From the NCBI RefSeq assembly GCF_005048265.1, contig NZ_SUNH01000008.1:1-64000 (forward strand): a stretch of 64,000 bases of DNA. Direction: 5' to 3'. Position 1 is the first letter of the stretch. Each line of letters begins with the position of its first letter. Below the pieces are notes generated by a model, which was given only the letters and a program-made list of their open reading frames with translations, was not told where the DNA came from and searched no databases. The position numbers and the translations under genes were made by a program. The stretch comes from Paracoccus hibiscisoli (GTDB lineage: Bacteria > Pseudomonadota > Alphaproteobacteria > Rhodobacterales > Rhodobacteraceae). Below, one piece after another: positions 37,000 to 45,970 of this stretch.

Positions 37000-39094
37000 C
37001 GGGTTCTCCATCCTGGGTCAGCTCGATGACGGCATCCAGCGCGAATGCCCCGTCGGGCAGCGCCAAGACCGGGTTCAGATCGACCGAGGCCAGCCGTGGC
37101 CCCGCAGCCGCCGCAAAGACCGACAGCCGCGACAGCATCCGGGACAGCGCGTCCAGATCGACGGGCGGCTGCCCGCGTGCGCCCTGCAGGATCGCGGCCC
37201 CCCGGATCGACAGGATCATCTGGCGCGCGGTCTGCGCGTCGAACGGACAGGTGCGCACGGCCACGTCGTTCAGCAGCTCGACGAAGATGCCGCCGAGGCC
37301 GAAGACGGCCACCGGACCGAAGTTGGGATCGCGATGCACGCCCATCAGGCATTCCACGCCCTGGGGCATCTGCCGGGCCACCAGCACGCCGTTGATCCTG
37401 GCGTCGGGAACATGAGTCGCCGCGGCCTGCTGGATCTCGGCATGAGCCTGCCGCACCGCATCCGGATCGTGCAGGTTCAGCCGGACAGCGCTGATATCGG
37501 ACTTGTGCAGGATGTCCGGCGACAGGATCTTCAGCACCACCGGGTAGCCCAGGTGCTCGGCCGCGCGCACCGCCCCGTCCGCATCGGCGACCGCCCGCTC
37601 GGGGGTCGAGGCGATGCCGAATTCGGAAAGCAGCGCCTTGGATGCGGCCTCGTCAGGGGTCGTGGCGGGCAGCGCGATTGCCGGCCCGGGGTCGGGCCGC
37701 GACGTCGGGGCCGGAGGCTCGGCCATCCGCAGCACGGCGTCGAGCGCCCGTGTCGCACGGCAGGGGTCGTCGAAGACGAGGATGCCGGCCTGATCATAGC
37801 GCCGCAGCACCTCGGGGGGGCCAAGCGCGCAGAAGGCGATCAGCCGGTCGGGATAGGCCCGACGCAGCGGCAGGATTGCCTGCAGGATCCGGTCCGACAT
37901 GGCCGGGCTGCCCGCCACATAGGTCAGAAAACACAGGATCGCACCATAGCCGCCATCCTCTAGTGCGGTGCGGGTAAAGGTCTCCAGCAGGGACGGATCG
38001 TTCAGCGCCTGCGCGGTGCAGTCCAGGGGGTTGGCGGGCGCGCAATAGGGCAGCACCTGTTTCAGCCGGGCCTGCGCCGCATCGGGCAAGGCGGGCATGG
38101 GCAGGCCGATCCGCTCGGCCTCGTCGCTGATGACGATGCCCGCGCCGCCGCTGACAGTGATGACCCCAAGCGAGCGGCGCGAGGGCCGCACTCCGCCCGA
38201 GGCGGCATAGGCGATGTCCATCATCGATTGAGGATCGCGCAGCATGATCGCACCGTGTTCGCCCAGAACCGCGTCGGCCACGACCGCATCCCCGGTCAGC
38301 GATGCGGTATGCGAGGCCGCCGCCCGCGCGCCCACCTCCGAGCGCCCGGATTTCAGGACCAGGACCGGCTTGCCCGCCGCACGCGCCGCGTCCAGCGCGT
38401 CCAGCAGCGCGGGGGCGTCGTTCACGGCCTCCATATAGGCGCAGATCACGCGGGTGCCGTCATCCTCGGCCATCCAGCGGATCGCATCGGACACGGTGAT
38501 GTCGGCCTCGTTGCCGGTGGTGATCAGGACCGAACATCCCAGACCCCGGTCCCGCGCCAGCGCACCCAGATGCGCCCCGAAGGCCCCGGACTGGCTGGCG
38601 ATGCCGATGCTGCCCGCGATCGGCAGGCCCGTGTCCAGAGACGAGGAAAACGTACCGTAATAGCCGATCCCCACATTATAGATGCCCAGGGTGTTCGGCC
38701 CCAGCAGCCGGACACCGACACGCCGCGCCAAGGCCAGCATGTCGCGCTGCGCCTGATCGCCCTCATCGCCTGTCTCGGCGAACCCTGCCGAGAACAGCGT
38801 CGCCGCCTTGCAGCCCCTGCGTCCCAAGGCTTCAATCGTCTCGGGCACCAGCGCTGCCGGGACCGCGATCAGCGCGGCATCGGGCGCCTCAGGCAGGGCG
38901 TCGATATCCGGGTAGCAGGTCAGCCCCTGCACAATGTCGCGCTTGGGATTGACGGGCAGGATGCGGCCCTTGAACCCCGCCCGCAGCATCGCGGCGATGG
39001 GCCGCCCGCCGATCCGCGTCACATCATCGGATGCCCCGATCACCGCGACGGCGCGCGGCGCGATAAGCCCGGCCATGGTCGAGGGCAGCGTCAC
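36983..39094 (-). CDS. ADP-forming acyl-CoA synthetase (acetate-CoA ligase family)
   Basis: A 703-residue fused alpha/beta acyl-CoA synthetase. Layout: CoA-binding domain (APRAVAVIGASDD, RILPVNPK), ligase-CoA domain with the phospho-histidine in AASHTASLTGD and SQSGAFGAHLG, then a C-terminal ATP-grasp domain (GYPVVLKILSPDILHKSD). GTG 39094 is chosen because it overlaps the thiolase-like stop as GTGA and gives a normal length. It activates a free acid to its CoA ester, or recovers ATP from an acyl-CoA. Confidence 0.87.
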   Translation of the reverse strand: MTLPSTMAGLIAPRAVAVIGASDDVTRIGGRPIAAMLRAGFKGRILPVNPKRDIVQGLTCYPDIDALPEAPDAALIAVPAALVPETIEALGRRGCKAATLFSAGFAETGDEGDQAQRDMLALARRVGVRLLGPNTLGIYNVGIGYYGTFSSSLDTGLPIAGSIGIASQSGAFGAHLGALARDRGLGCSVLITTGNEADITVSDAIRWMAEDDGTRVICAYMEAVNDAPALLDALDAARAAGKPVLVLKSGRSEVGARAAASHTASLTGDAVVADAVLGEHGAIMLRDPQSMMDIAYAASGGVRPSRRSLGVITVSGGAGIVISDEAERIGLPMPALPDAAQARLKQVLPYCAPANPLDCTAQALNDPSLLETFTRTALEDGGYGAILCFLTYVAGSPAMSDRILQAILPLRRAYPDRLIAFCALGPPEVLRRYDQAGILVFDDPCRATRALDAVLRMAEPPAPTSRPDPGPAIALPATTPDEAASKALLSEFGIASTPERAVADADGAVRAAEHLGYPVVLKILSPDILHKSDISAVRLNLHDPDAVRQAHAEIQQAAATHVPDARINGVLVARQMPQGVECLMGVHRDPNFGPVAVFGLGGIFVELLNDVAVRTCPFDAQTARQMILSIRGAAILQGARGQPPVDLDALSRMLSRLSVFAAAAGPRLASVDLNPVLALPDGAFALDAVIELTQDGEPDADRS

Positions 39095-40242
39095 AACGCC
39101 ACCTCGGAGCCCAAGATGGCGGTGCATTGGCTGGACAGGGTGCCGCCATTGCCGTGGCAGAGCGCCAGGTGACAATCCACGACCTGACGTTCGCCCGCCG
39201 CGCCGCGGATCTGTGTCACCGCCTCGGCGATCAGGAACAGGCCATACATTCCGGGATGCACGCAGGACAATCCGCCGCCATTGGTGTTGACGGCGAGTCC
39301 GCCGCCAGGTGCGATATGACCGCCCTGGACGAAACGCCCGCCCTCGCCCTTGGGACAGAAGCCCAGATCCTCAAGGAACAGGATCGTATTGATGGTGAAG
39401 GCATCATAGAGCATCACCAGATCCAGATCGTCCAGCCCGACGCCCGCCATCGCCAGAGCGCGCGGGCCGCTGTCGACCGCCGCTGTCGTCGCCAGATCGG
39501 GCATCTGCGCTATCGAGCGGTGATAATTCGCAGCCCCCGCACCCATGAAATAGACGGGCCTCTCATGCAGGTCGCGCGCCCGATCGGCACGGGTCAGCAC
39601 GATGGCGGCGGCCCCGTCCGTCACCAGACAGCAATCGGCCTTGCTGAGCGGGTCCGAGACCATCCGCGACGACAGGACTTCGTCGCGGGTCAGAGGACCG
39701 CGCGCGAAGGCGTCGGGATTGAGGTTCGCCCAGCCCCGCGCGGCCAGCGCCACATCGGCCAGATCCTCGCGCGTCGTGCCGTATTGCGCCATGTGCCGGC
39801 TGGCGGCCAGGCCATAGGCGGTGATCGGGTGGCGGGGGCGATAGGGCGTCTCGTGCCATTGCGGCTCGGACATCGAGACCAGCTTGCCGCCCGCCGTCCG
39901 CTGGTTCGAGCCGTAGCAGATCAGCGCGGTGTCGCAGAGCCCCGCTTCCAGCGCCATCGTCGCCTGCAGCAGATGCAGCTCGAAGCTGGAGCCGCCGACA
40001 TTGGTGCCGTCGAAGAACCGCGGCCGCAGGCCCAGATATTCGGTGACGCTCATGGTCGGAAAGGCATGGCTGCTGGTCGCGGCAAAGACACCGTCGATGT
40101 CGGACATCCGCAGGCCGGCATCCGCCACGGCCGCCACCGCCGCCTGGCCCAGCAATTCCATCGCGGAAAAGCCAGGTGCGGCCCCCATTCCCGCCAGCCC
40201 CAGGCCGACGATGGCGGAGGCGCCCCGATAATCGCGGCTCAT
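39091..40242 (-). CDS. Thiolase-like protein (SCP2/Ltp2-type), no N-terminal active Cys
   Basis: A 383-residue thiolase-fold protein. The position that holds the acyl-accepting Cys in true thiolases reads NVGGSSFELHLLQ, with Ser. The second half keeps the histidine in GGGLSCVHPGMYG and a Cys in CHGNGGTLSSQ. This pattern, plus the DUF35 partner encoded next door with an ATGA overlap, resembles the Ltp2/ChsH2-type aldolases of steroid side-chain degradation more than acetyl-CoA acetyltransferases. C-C cleavage of a hydroxyacyl-CoA by retro-aldol chemistry is therefore possible; this is inference. Confidence 0.83.
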   Translation of the reverse strand: MSRDYRGASAIVGLGLAGMGAAPGFSAMELLGQAAVAAVADAGLRMSDIDGVFAATSSHAFPTMSVTEYLGLRPRFFDGTNVGGSSFELHLLQATMALEAGLCDTALICYGSNQRTAGGKLVSMSEPQWHETPYRPRHPITAYGLAASRHMAQYGTTREDLADVALAARGWANLNPDAFARGPLTRDEVLSSRMVSDPLSKADCCLVTDGAAAIVLTRADRARDLHERPVYFMGAGAANYHRSIAQMPDLATTAAVDSGPRALAMAGVGLDDLDLVMLYDAFTINTILFLEDLGFCPKGEGGRFVQGGHIAPGGGLAVNTNGGGLSCVHPGMYGLFLIAEAVTQIRGAAGERQVVDCHLALCHGNGGTLSSQCTAILGSEVAL

Positions 40243-40604
40243 GATGCGTCCTCCAGAAGGTCGAAGACGACACGGGGGCCGTCAGGGGCATCCTCGATCC
40301 GTGCCTTGACCCGCGCGCCGATCGGGGCGGTCTCGACCGCCGGCAGGGTGGACATCATCCGCACCCCTTCGTCCAGGTCGACCAGGGCGACATTGTGCGA
40401 ACCGTCCCCCCCCCGGTTCACCGTGATCGCGTAGAGGGTGCCGGTGCCCTTGGCCTCGACCCAGTCCAGATCGGTCGCCCCCGAGGGTGCCAGCACGCGC
40501 GGATAGAACACATGCTCGCCCGTCATGGCGGATCGCTGGATCATGAAACGGCCCTGGGCCAGATGGGATTCGAATGTGGCCTGCGGGCCGTTCGGGGTGG
40601 TCAT
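40239..40604 (-). CDS. DUF35 OB-fold protein, zinc-ribbon cysteines missing
   Basis: A 121-residue protein with the rubredoxin-like plus OB-fold layout of DUF35: MIQRSAMTGEHVFYPRVLAP then DLDWVEAKGTGTLYAITV. Family members usually have two CxxC pairs; here they read SAMT and PSGA with no Cys, so no zinc ribbon can form. DUF35 proteins bind to thiolase-like partners and complete their CoA-substrate site. The gene is coupled to the thiolase-like gene by ATGA and to the hot-dog gene before it. Confidence 0.82.
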   Translation of the reverse strand: MTTPNGPQATFESHLAQGRFMIQRSAMTGEHVFYPRVLAPSGATDLDWVEAKGTGTLYAITVNRGGDGSHNVALVDLDEGVRMMSTLPAVETAPIGARVKARIEDAPDGPRVVFDLLEDAS

Positions 40605-41023
40605 GTGGTCTCCTCTCGCGTCTCTTTCCAGCGCATCAGCAGATGGGTCTGGGTGGTCACGCCCACGACCTTGCCGTCGCCGCGCGTCAGCGTGGTCTGC
40701 AGCACCATCGTCGTGCCGCCGACATGCAGCGGCACGCAGCGGGCGGTCACGATGTCGCCCAGCCTGACGGCGCGCGTGAAATTTGTCTTGGCCTCGATGG
40801 TGGTGTTCGTCATCTCGGGCGGGCTGTTGATGAAGGCGGCGCTGCCGGCGGCATTGTCAGCCAGCGTCATCAGCGCGCCGCCATGCAGCACGCCGTTGCG
40901 GTTGGCCATCCGGGCGGTCACCTCCATCCGGCAGACCACCTCGGCGGGGGTCGCGATGTCGATCCGGATGCCCAGAAGTTCTGCGAAGGCCGATTGCGGC
41001 GGCATCTGGTCGGGACTGCGCAT
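40601..41023 (-). CDS. PaaI-type hot-dog thioesterase
   Basis: A 140-residue single hot-dog protein. GVLHGGALMTLADNAAG is the diagnostic PaaI/4HBT helix with the catalytic Asp/His-type residues, and NFTRAVRLGDIVTARC follows. It probably hydrolyses CoA thioesters, releasing CoA from dead-end intermediates of the surrounding pathway. It follows the acyl-CoA dehydrogenase gene by two bases. Confidence 0.87.
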   Translation of the reverse strand: MRSPDQMPPQSAFAELLGIRIDIATPAEVVCRMEVTARMANRNGVLHGGALMTLADNAAGSAAFINSPPEMTNTTIEAKTNFTRAVRLGDIVTARCVPLHVGGTTMVLQTTLTRGDGKVVGVTTQTHLLMRWKETREETT

Positions 41024-41025
41024 CC

Positions 41026-42192
41026 TCAGGCCGCCCTGGCGGCCAAGGTGCGGCGGGCAATGATCAGCTGCTGGATCTGGCTGGTGCCTTCGTAGATGCG
41101 CAGCAGACGGATATCGCGATAAAGCCGCTCGATGTCGTAATCGGCCATGTAGCCCGCCCCGCCATGGATCTGCAGCGCCCGGTCCGCGATGCGGCCGGCG
41201 GCCTCGGTGCAGAAATACTTGGTGCAGGAGGCCTGCAGGATGGCCTGCCCCTCGCGGTCATAGGTGTCGGCCGTGGCCCGGCACAGGGCGCGTGCCGCAT
41301 GCAGATCGGCCTGGCAATCCGCCAGAAGCCCCTGCACCAGCTGATGCTGCCCGATGGGCTTGCCGAACTGGCGCCGCTCTTGCGCGTAGTCCGTCGCGAT
41401 GTCCAGCATCCGCTGGCCCTGCCCCACCGCCATCGCGCCCACATGGATGCGCCCCCGGTCCAGGGCCTTCATGGCGGTGCGGAACCCCTGATGCAGCCGA
41501 TCCGGCCCACCGATGATCGCGTTTTCCGGCACGCGCACGTCGTCGAACATCACGTCCGAGGTCTTGGTGCCGCGCTGCCCCATCTTGCGGTCGGGGGCCG
41601 AGACGGTGATGCCGGGCGTGTCGGCCGGCACGATGAAGGCCGTGACGCCGTCGGCGCCCTCGCGATCCGGATCGGTGCGCGCGAAGACGGTGAACACCCC
41701 GGCCCGCACGGCATTGGTGATGTAGCGCTTGGTCCCGGTGATGACGAAATCCCCGCCCTCGCGCCGGGCCGCGCAGCGGATGCCGCCCGCATCAGATCCG
41801 TGATCCGGCTCGGTCAGCGCGAATGACGCGATGATCTCTCCGCTGGCGATTCCGGGCAGCCACCGGGTCCGCTGATCGGGCGTGCCATCCATCACGATCC
41901 CCTGCGAGCCGATGCCGACATTCGTCCCGATCAGCGACCGGAAGGACAGCGAGGCATAGCACAGAGCCTCGATCAGCTGCGCCTCCTGGGCGGCGCTGAC
42001 GCCGATGCCGCCGAATTCCTGGGGGGTGGACAGACCGAACAGGCCCATCTCGCGCATTTCGGCGATGATCTCGGCGGGGACCTCGTTCTCCTCCTCTACC
42101 CGTCGCTCGGCAGGGATCAGGCGTTCGCGCGCGAATCGGGCGACCGCGTCCATAAGCTGCTGAAACACGTCGTCATCTACACCGGATGCCAT
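41026..42192 (-). CDS. Acyl-CoA dehydrogenase
   Basis: A 388-residue flavoenzyme. ATG 42192 has an AAGGAGGAG ribosome site, preferred over the upstream in-frame ATG at 42216. Canonical motifs: SFALTEPDHGSDAGG (flavin), GGAGYMADYDIERLYRDIR and RIYEGTSQIQQLIIA with the catalytic Glu of short/medium-chain enzymes. It is the first gene of the operon running down to 33936 and is divergent from the IclR gene at 42260. Confidence 0.92.
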   Translation of the reverse strand: MASGVDDDVFQQLMDAVARFARERLIPAERRVEEENEVPAEIIAEMREMGLFGLSTPQEFGGIGVSAAQEAQLIEALCYASLSFRSLIGTNVGIGSQGIVMDGTPDQRTRWLPGIASGEIIASFALTEPDHGSDAGGIRCAARREGGDFVITGTKRYITNAVRAGVFTVFARTDPDREGADGVTAFIVPADTPGITVSAPDRKMGQRGTKTSDVMFDDVRVPENAIIGGPDRLHQGFRTAMKALDRGRIHVGAMAVGQGQRMLDIATDYAQERRQFGKPIGQHQLVQGLLADCQADLHAARALCRATADTYDREGQAILQASCTKYFCTEAAGRIADRALQIHGGAGYMADYDIERLYRDIRLLRIYEGTSQIQQLIIARRTLAARAA

Positions 42193-42222
42193 GACATTCT
42201 CCTCCTTGCGCCTCAACTCCTA

Positions 42223-42250
42223 TTCTGTATAATGAATGATATTCTGCAAG
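42223..42250. promoter_or_regulatory. Possible operator between acyl-CoA dehydrogenase and iclR
   Basis: A short A+T-rich patch in otherwise GC-rich DNA. It has the inverted arms ATTC-N8-GAAT and two near-copies of TATTCTGNA about 19 bases apart, between the divergent starts at 42192 and 42260. This is the expected place for promoters and for the IclR site. It bears no clear likeness to the TATYGCTGTSCGATA operator of the other two IclR proteins. Confidence 0.4.
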
Positions 42251-42259
42251 GGAAATAAT

Positions 42260-43042
42260 ATGGCGGACGATCAGGGGTTCAAACCGGTGCCGGCGGTCCA
42301 GAACGCGATGCTGATCCTGCGGCTGCTGGCCTTGGCCGGCGGTCCGATGGGGGCCACGCAGATCGCTCGCGAGACCGGCCTGAACGTGTCGTCGGCCTTC
42401 AACATCCTGCGCACGCTGACCCATGAAAGGGTGCTGAGCTTCGATCCCGCCACCAAGACCTATCGCATCGGCATGGGCCTGCTGGAGGTCGCCGCCCCGC
42501 TGCTGGGCGCCAACCCCGCCGATCTGATCCGACCGCTGCTGAACGCCATCGCCCAGGACCACCAGGTGATGATCGCGCTGTGGCAGATCACCACGACCGG
42601 GCGGATCGTCTTGATCGACCGCTTCACCGCGCCCCATATCGTGCAGGCGGCGATCGCCCGGAACAGCCGGCTGCCGGTCTTTGCCGGTGCGATCGGGCGC
42701 TGCTATGCCTCATCTCTCGGGCTGGACCGGGACCGGACGCAGGTCGGCTATGACAGCGTGCGCTGGCAGACCGCGCCCGGCTTCGACGCCTATTGGCGCG
42801 ATGTGCAGCAGGCCCGCCGGACCAGCATCGCCCGGGACCGGGGGCAGTTGTTCCGCGGCCTCGAGATCGTCGCGTCGCTGGCGCGTGATGCCGAGGGGAC
42901 CCCGCGGCTTGGCCTCAGCAGCATCACCATCTCGGGGCAGCATGACGAACCGGCGCTGGAATGCGTGGGCAAGGCGCTGGCCCAAGCCGCAGGGCAGATC
43001 GAACGCAGCATGTTCGGCAGGCCCGCCGACAAACCCACCTGA
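42260..43042 (+). CDS. IclR-family transcriptional regulator
   Basis: A 260-residue regulator. ATG 42260 has an AAGGGA ribosome site; the ATG at 42236 would lie in the presumed operator. The winged helix-turn-helix (MGATQIARETGLNVSSAFNI) and an IclR effector domain are present. It is more distant from the two peptide-island IclR proteins and sits between the divergent acyl-CoA dehydrogenase operon and an SDR gene, so it likely controls both. Confidence 0.88.
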   Translation: MADDQGFKPVPAVQNAMLILRLLALAGGPMGATQIARETGLNVSSAFNILRTLTHERVLSFDPATKTYRIGMGLLEVAAPLLGANPADLIRPLLNAIAQDHQVMIALWQITTTGRIVLIDRFTAPHIVQAAIARNSRLPVFAGAIGRCYASSLGLDRDRTQVGYDSVRWQTAPGFDAYWRDVQQARRTSIARDRGQLFRGLEIVASLARDAEGTPRLGLSSITISGQHDEPALECVGKALAQAAGQIERSMFGRPADKPT

Positions 43043-43053
43043 AAGGATGCACC

Positions 43054-43974
43054 ATGCCTGACAACAGACCTCTTGACGGCAAGGCCATGCTGGTCACCGG
43101 CGCGGGCGGCGGCATCGGCCGCGCCATCGCGATCGAGGCCGCCAAGGCCGGCGCGATGGTCATCGTCAACGACCTGGGGGCCACGCTGGACGGGCGCCGC
43201 ACCTCGAGCGCGGCGGCCGAGGCGACCGTGTCGGAGATCGAGGCCGCCGGAGGACGCGCCGTCGCCAATGGCGACGACGTGTCCCGCCCGGAGGGGGCCG
43301 AGGCCATGGTGCGTGCCGCGACCGATGCCTTCGGACGGCTGGACGCGGTAGTAAACAATGCCGGCATCCTGCGCGATTGCTTCTTCCACAAGATGAGCTG
43401 GGAGGATTTCGACGCGGTCGTGAAGGTTCATCTGTATGGTGCCTTCAACGTCAGCCGCGCCGCCGCCGACGTGATGCGCCAGCAGAACGCGGGCAGCCTG
43501 ATCCACATGACCTCGACCTCGGGGCTGGTCGGCAATCTGGCGCAGGCAAACTACTCGGCCGCCAAACTGGGCGTCACCGCACTGTCGAAATCCATCGCCC
43601 TGGATCTGGCGCGATGGAACATCCGGTCGAACTGCATCGCCCCCTTTGCCTGGAGCCGGATGACATCCTCGATCAAGGTCGACAGCCCCGAACAGGAGGC
43701 CCGCGTGAACCGCATGAAGGAGATGTCGCCCGAAAAGATCGCCCCCCTGGCCCTCTATCTGGCCTCGGAGGCGGGTCGGGACACGACGGGTCAGATCTTT
43801 GCCGTGCGCAACAACGAGATCTTCCTGATGTCGCAATCACGCCCCTTCCGCTCGGTCCACCGGACCCCGGGCTGGGATTTCGACAGCATCGCGCAGCATG
43901 CGATCCCGGCGCTGCGCGGCAGCTATCACGCCGCCGATGTCTCAGCCGATGTGTTCGGATGGGATCCGATCTAG
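43054..43974 (+). CDS. Short-chain dehydrogenase/reductase (MFE-2 / 17beta-HSD4-like)
   Basis: A 306-residue SDR. ATG 43054 has an AAAGGA site 11 bases after the iclR stop. Cofactor motif TGAGGGIGRAIA, VNNAG, catalytic Ser in HMTSTSGLVG and YSAAK (Tyr-x-x-x-Lys) are intact. An extended C-terminal part (SVHRTPGWDFDSIAQHA) resembles the (3R)-hydroxyacyl-CoA dehydrogenase domain of multifunctional enzyme type 2. It would oxidise the product of the MaoC hydratase at 36142. Confidence 0.88.
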   Translation: MPDNRPLDGKAMLVTGAGGGIGRAIAIEAAKAGAMVIVNDLGATLDGRRTSSAAAEATVSEIEAAGGRAVANGDDVSRPEGAEAMVRAATDAFGRLDAVVNNAGILRDCFFHKMSWEDFDAVVKVHLYGAFNVSRAAADVMRQQNAGSLIHMTSTSGLVGNLAQANYSAAKLGVTALSKSIALDLARWNIRSNCIAPFAWSRMTSSIKVDSPEQEARVNRMKEMSPEKIAPLALYLASEAGRDTTGQIFAVRNNEIFLMSQSRPFRSVHRTPGWDFDSIAQHAIPALRGSYHAADVSADVFGWDPI

Positions 43975-44071
43975 CCGTGCTCACAACCCGTCTTGCGGCC
44001 GGTCCCATCAAGCCAACCCATTCCCGGACCGATCACGAGGCGCGGGATTTCGGGATGACAGGATCGGGTGT

Positions 44072-44390
44072 CTAGACGACCTCGCGACGAAGCCTGCCGC
44101 CTCGCGCCGCACCTGAGGCTGGGCGGGCCCGAGCTGCTTGGTCTGGTTTCGATACGCCGCTCGGATCTTGTCGGGGCCATAGAACCAGAACCATGCTTGC
44201 CGCCGCCAGACCCAGCACGGCCCCCGCCGCAATGTCGATGGGATATGCTTGCCTCGTGGCACCTGGATGCCCGAGCCCATCAGGGCGATGGCCCATGCCG
44301 GCCGGGATGCCTGCGGCAGATCATGTGCCATGACTGCCGCAACGGCCACCGCCCCCGCGGTATGCCCCGAGGGAAAGGACATATCATGTC
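44072..44390 (-). pseudogene. PAP2-type phosphatase, C-terminal remnant
   Basis: Two adjacent minus-strand frames together give the end of a PAP2 phosphatase. FPSGHTAGAVAVAAVMA (motif C2, SGH) and VPRGKHIPS lie in one frame, then DIAAGAVLGLAAASMVLVL in the next (motif C3 region). A frameshift thus sits near 44240. The 5' part of the gene is missing because IS5 begins at 44391, only a few bases before the PSGH motif. Nonfunctional. Confidence 0.68.
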
Positions 44391-44459
44391 GGCGTTGTTG
44401 CAGAACTCCAGCCTGCCGCGGGATTCACGTGGGTGGGCTGGTAGGGTAAGCGTCTCGGC

Positions 44460-45466
44460 ATGAGCAAGCCTGAGGCTGTCCGCTACCGCACGACGAACTG
44501 GAAGTCCTACAATGAGGCTTTGAGGCGGCGCGGATCGCTGCTGATCTGGTTGGACAGGGACATGGTGTGGCTGGCGAACAAGGCGGGTCGTCGTGGCCGC
44601 CCGCCGGTGTTCTCGGATGCGGCGATCCAGTTCTGCCTGATGGTGAAGGTGCTCTTCGGGCTGCCGCTTCGGCAGATCGAGCCATGAGAACGGTTGCCCA
44701 TCGCGGCGCCATCGGTTCAAGCCCGATGGGCGACGGTCCGAGTGACCATGGCGAGACGGAATCGTGGCCAGCATCCTGGCGTTGGCAGGGCTCGACTGGC
44801 CGGTGCCGGACTTCTCCACCCTGAGCCGCAGACAAGACCCTCGCTGTCCAGATATCCAGCCGGCGCGCACCAGGTCCTCTGAACCTGCTGGTGGACAGCC
44901 CCGGGATCAAGTTCCTGGGCGATGGAGAATGGCTGGCCCGCAAGCATGGCACCCGCCGCAGGCGCGAATACCGCAAGGTCCATCTGGTCATGGACACGGC
45001 CACCGGCGACATCCGGGCGGTGGAATTCACCTCAAGCCGCGAAGGAGACAGCCCTGTGCTACCTGACCTGCCGGATCAGATCCCGCCGGATGAACAGATC
45101 GGCACCGTGACCAGCGACGGTGCCTTCGGCACCCGGCGATGCCACACCGCAATCGTGGACCGTGGCCGCACGGCCATCATCGCGATCCGCAGGAATGGTC
45201 GCCTCTGGAAGGAGGACTGCCCTGCCGCTCGCGCTCGCAACGACATCCTCCGGGCGACCAAACGTTTCGGCCGGGCGAACTGGAAGCACTGGTCCGGCTA
45301 TCACGTCCGAAGTCGGATCGAGGCAAGGATGCGCTGCCTCAAATCCTTCGATGAGCGCATCGCCTAGCGAGACCCGGACAGGCAAACGGCAAAGATCCAC
45401 ATCCGCGTCGCGCTCATGAACCGCTTCAACGCACTCGGCACCGCCGAAATCGAGCGCGTGGAATGA
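44460..45466 (+). pseudogene. IS5-family transposase, interrupted
   Basis: The N-terminal 70 residues are intact (MSKPEAVRYRTTNW through VLFGLPLRQ). An insertion of about 79 bases (44677-44755) then breaks the frame, after which GIVASILALAGLDWPVP resumes. A two-base loss near 44832 (CGCAGACAAG for CGCAGACAGAAG) shifts frame again; from about 44890 the IS5 DDE region is readable (VDSPGIKFLGDGEWLARKHG, VTSDGAF). A TAG at 45365-45367 replaces a Ser codon, and the family tail continues to TGA at 45466. At least three inactivating events are present. Confidence 0.78.
44677..44755 (+). repeat. Compound short palindromic insertion in IS5 transposase
   Basis: About 79 bases foreign to the transposase frame. 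It contains CCATCGG-TTCAAGC-CCGATGG (44710-44730), a perfect 7-bp stem, and the complement of TCACTCGGACCG. Both parts match insertions in the unrelated IS3 element: the first resembles 50324-50363, the second 51177-51219. A TGAGAACGGTTGCCC segment near its start also resembles the complement of 50381-50424. Confidence 0.65.
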
Positions 45467-45520
45467 GCTCAATGGGGTAAGCGGGAGCCCTGCTTCAACG
45501 CCCAGCTCTGCAACAATGCC

Positions 45521-45970
45521 GTGTGGATGTCCCCTTTCACCCCCATCATCTGAACGGAATGTTACCGATTCCACCCATAGCCAGACGGCACAACCGGATT
45601 TCTTGCCGATCCTGCTCATTTTTCCTTGTTTTGCCCTGACCCCGGCCCGTTCATGGTCCGCGGATCGTGGAGGCGGTCCGACGCGTGGCGCATAGGCTAA
45701 CAGCCCTCGTGCCGGCTGACTTTTCTAGGGAGGAAACCTGACATGCCCATACCCATCGTGACCGGGGCGCCCTAGCGGCGTGCCACGATCGCGCGTCGCG
45801 GCAAGAACCGTACGGCGCACCATCATCCTGCTCTGGTTCAATCTCCGCCTATCCGTCGCACGTTCGCGCGCCGGTCGGATAGCGGCTGCCAGACGCTTTC
45901 GTTCATGACCAGACGCTTTGACGTCACGCAGCGACCGACCGCCGCGCCGTCAAGCCTGGAGGAGACGACC
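45521..45970. other. Intergenic stretch with possible vestigial gene start
   Basis: No full gene is seen between the IS5 end and the autotransporter. A strong ribosome site GGGAGGAAACC stands before ATG 45743, but the frame (MPIPIVTGAP) stops after ten codons at 45775. It may be the stub of a lost gene or a leader peptide. The autotransporter's own ribosome site GGAGGAG is at 45958-45964. Confidence 0.4.

Larger units (their letters stand above)
44391..45520 (+). mobile_element. IS5-family element, decayed
   Basis: Bounded by GGCGTTGTTGCAGAACTC (44391-44408) and the inverted end CAGCTCTGCAACAATGCC (45503-45520); the two ends match at 14 or 15 of 18 positions. No matching target-site duplication was seen (TATCATGTC on the left, GTGTGGATG on the right), so one flank may have been rearranged. 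It interrupts the PAP2 gene. Confidence 0.82.
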
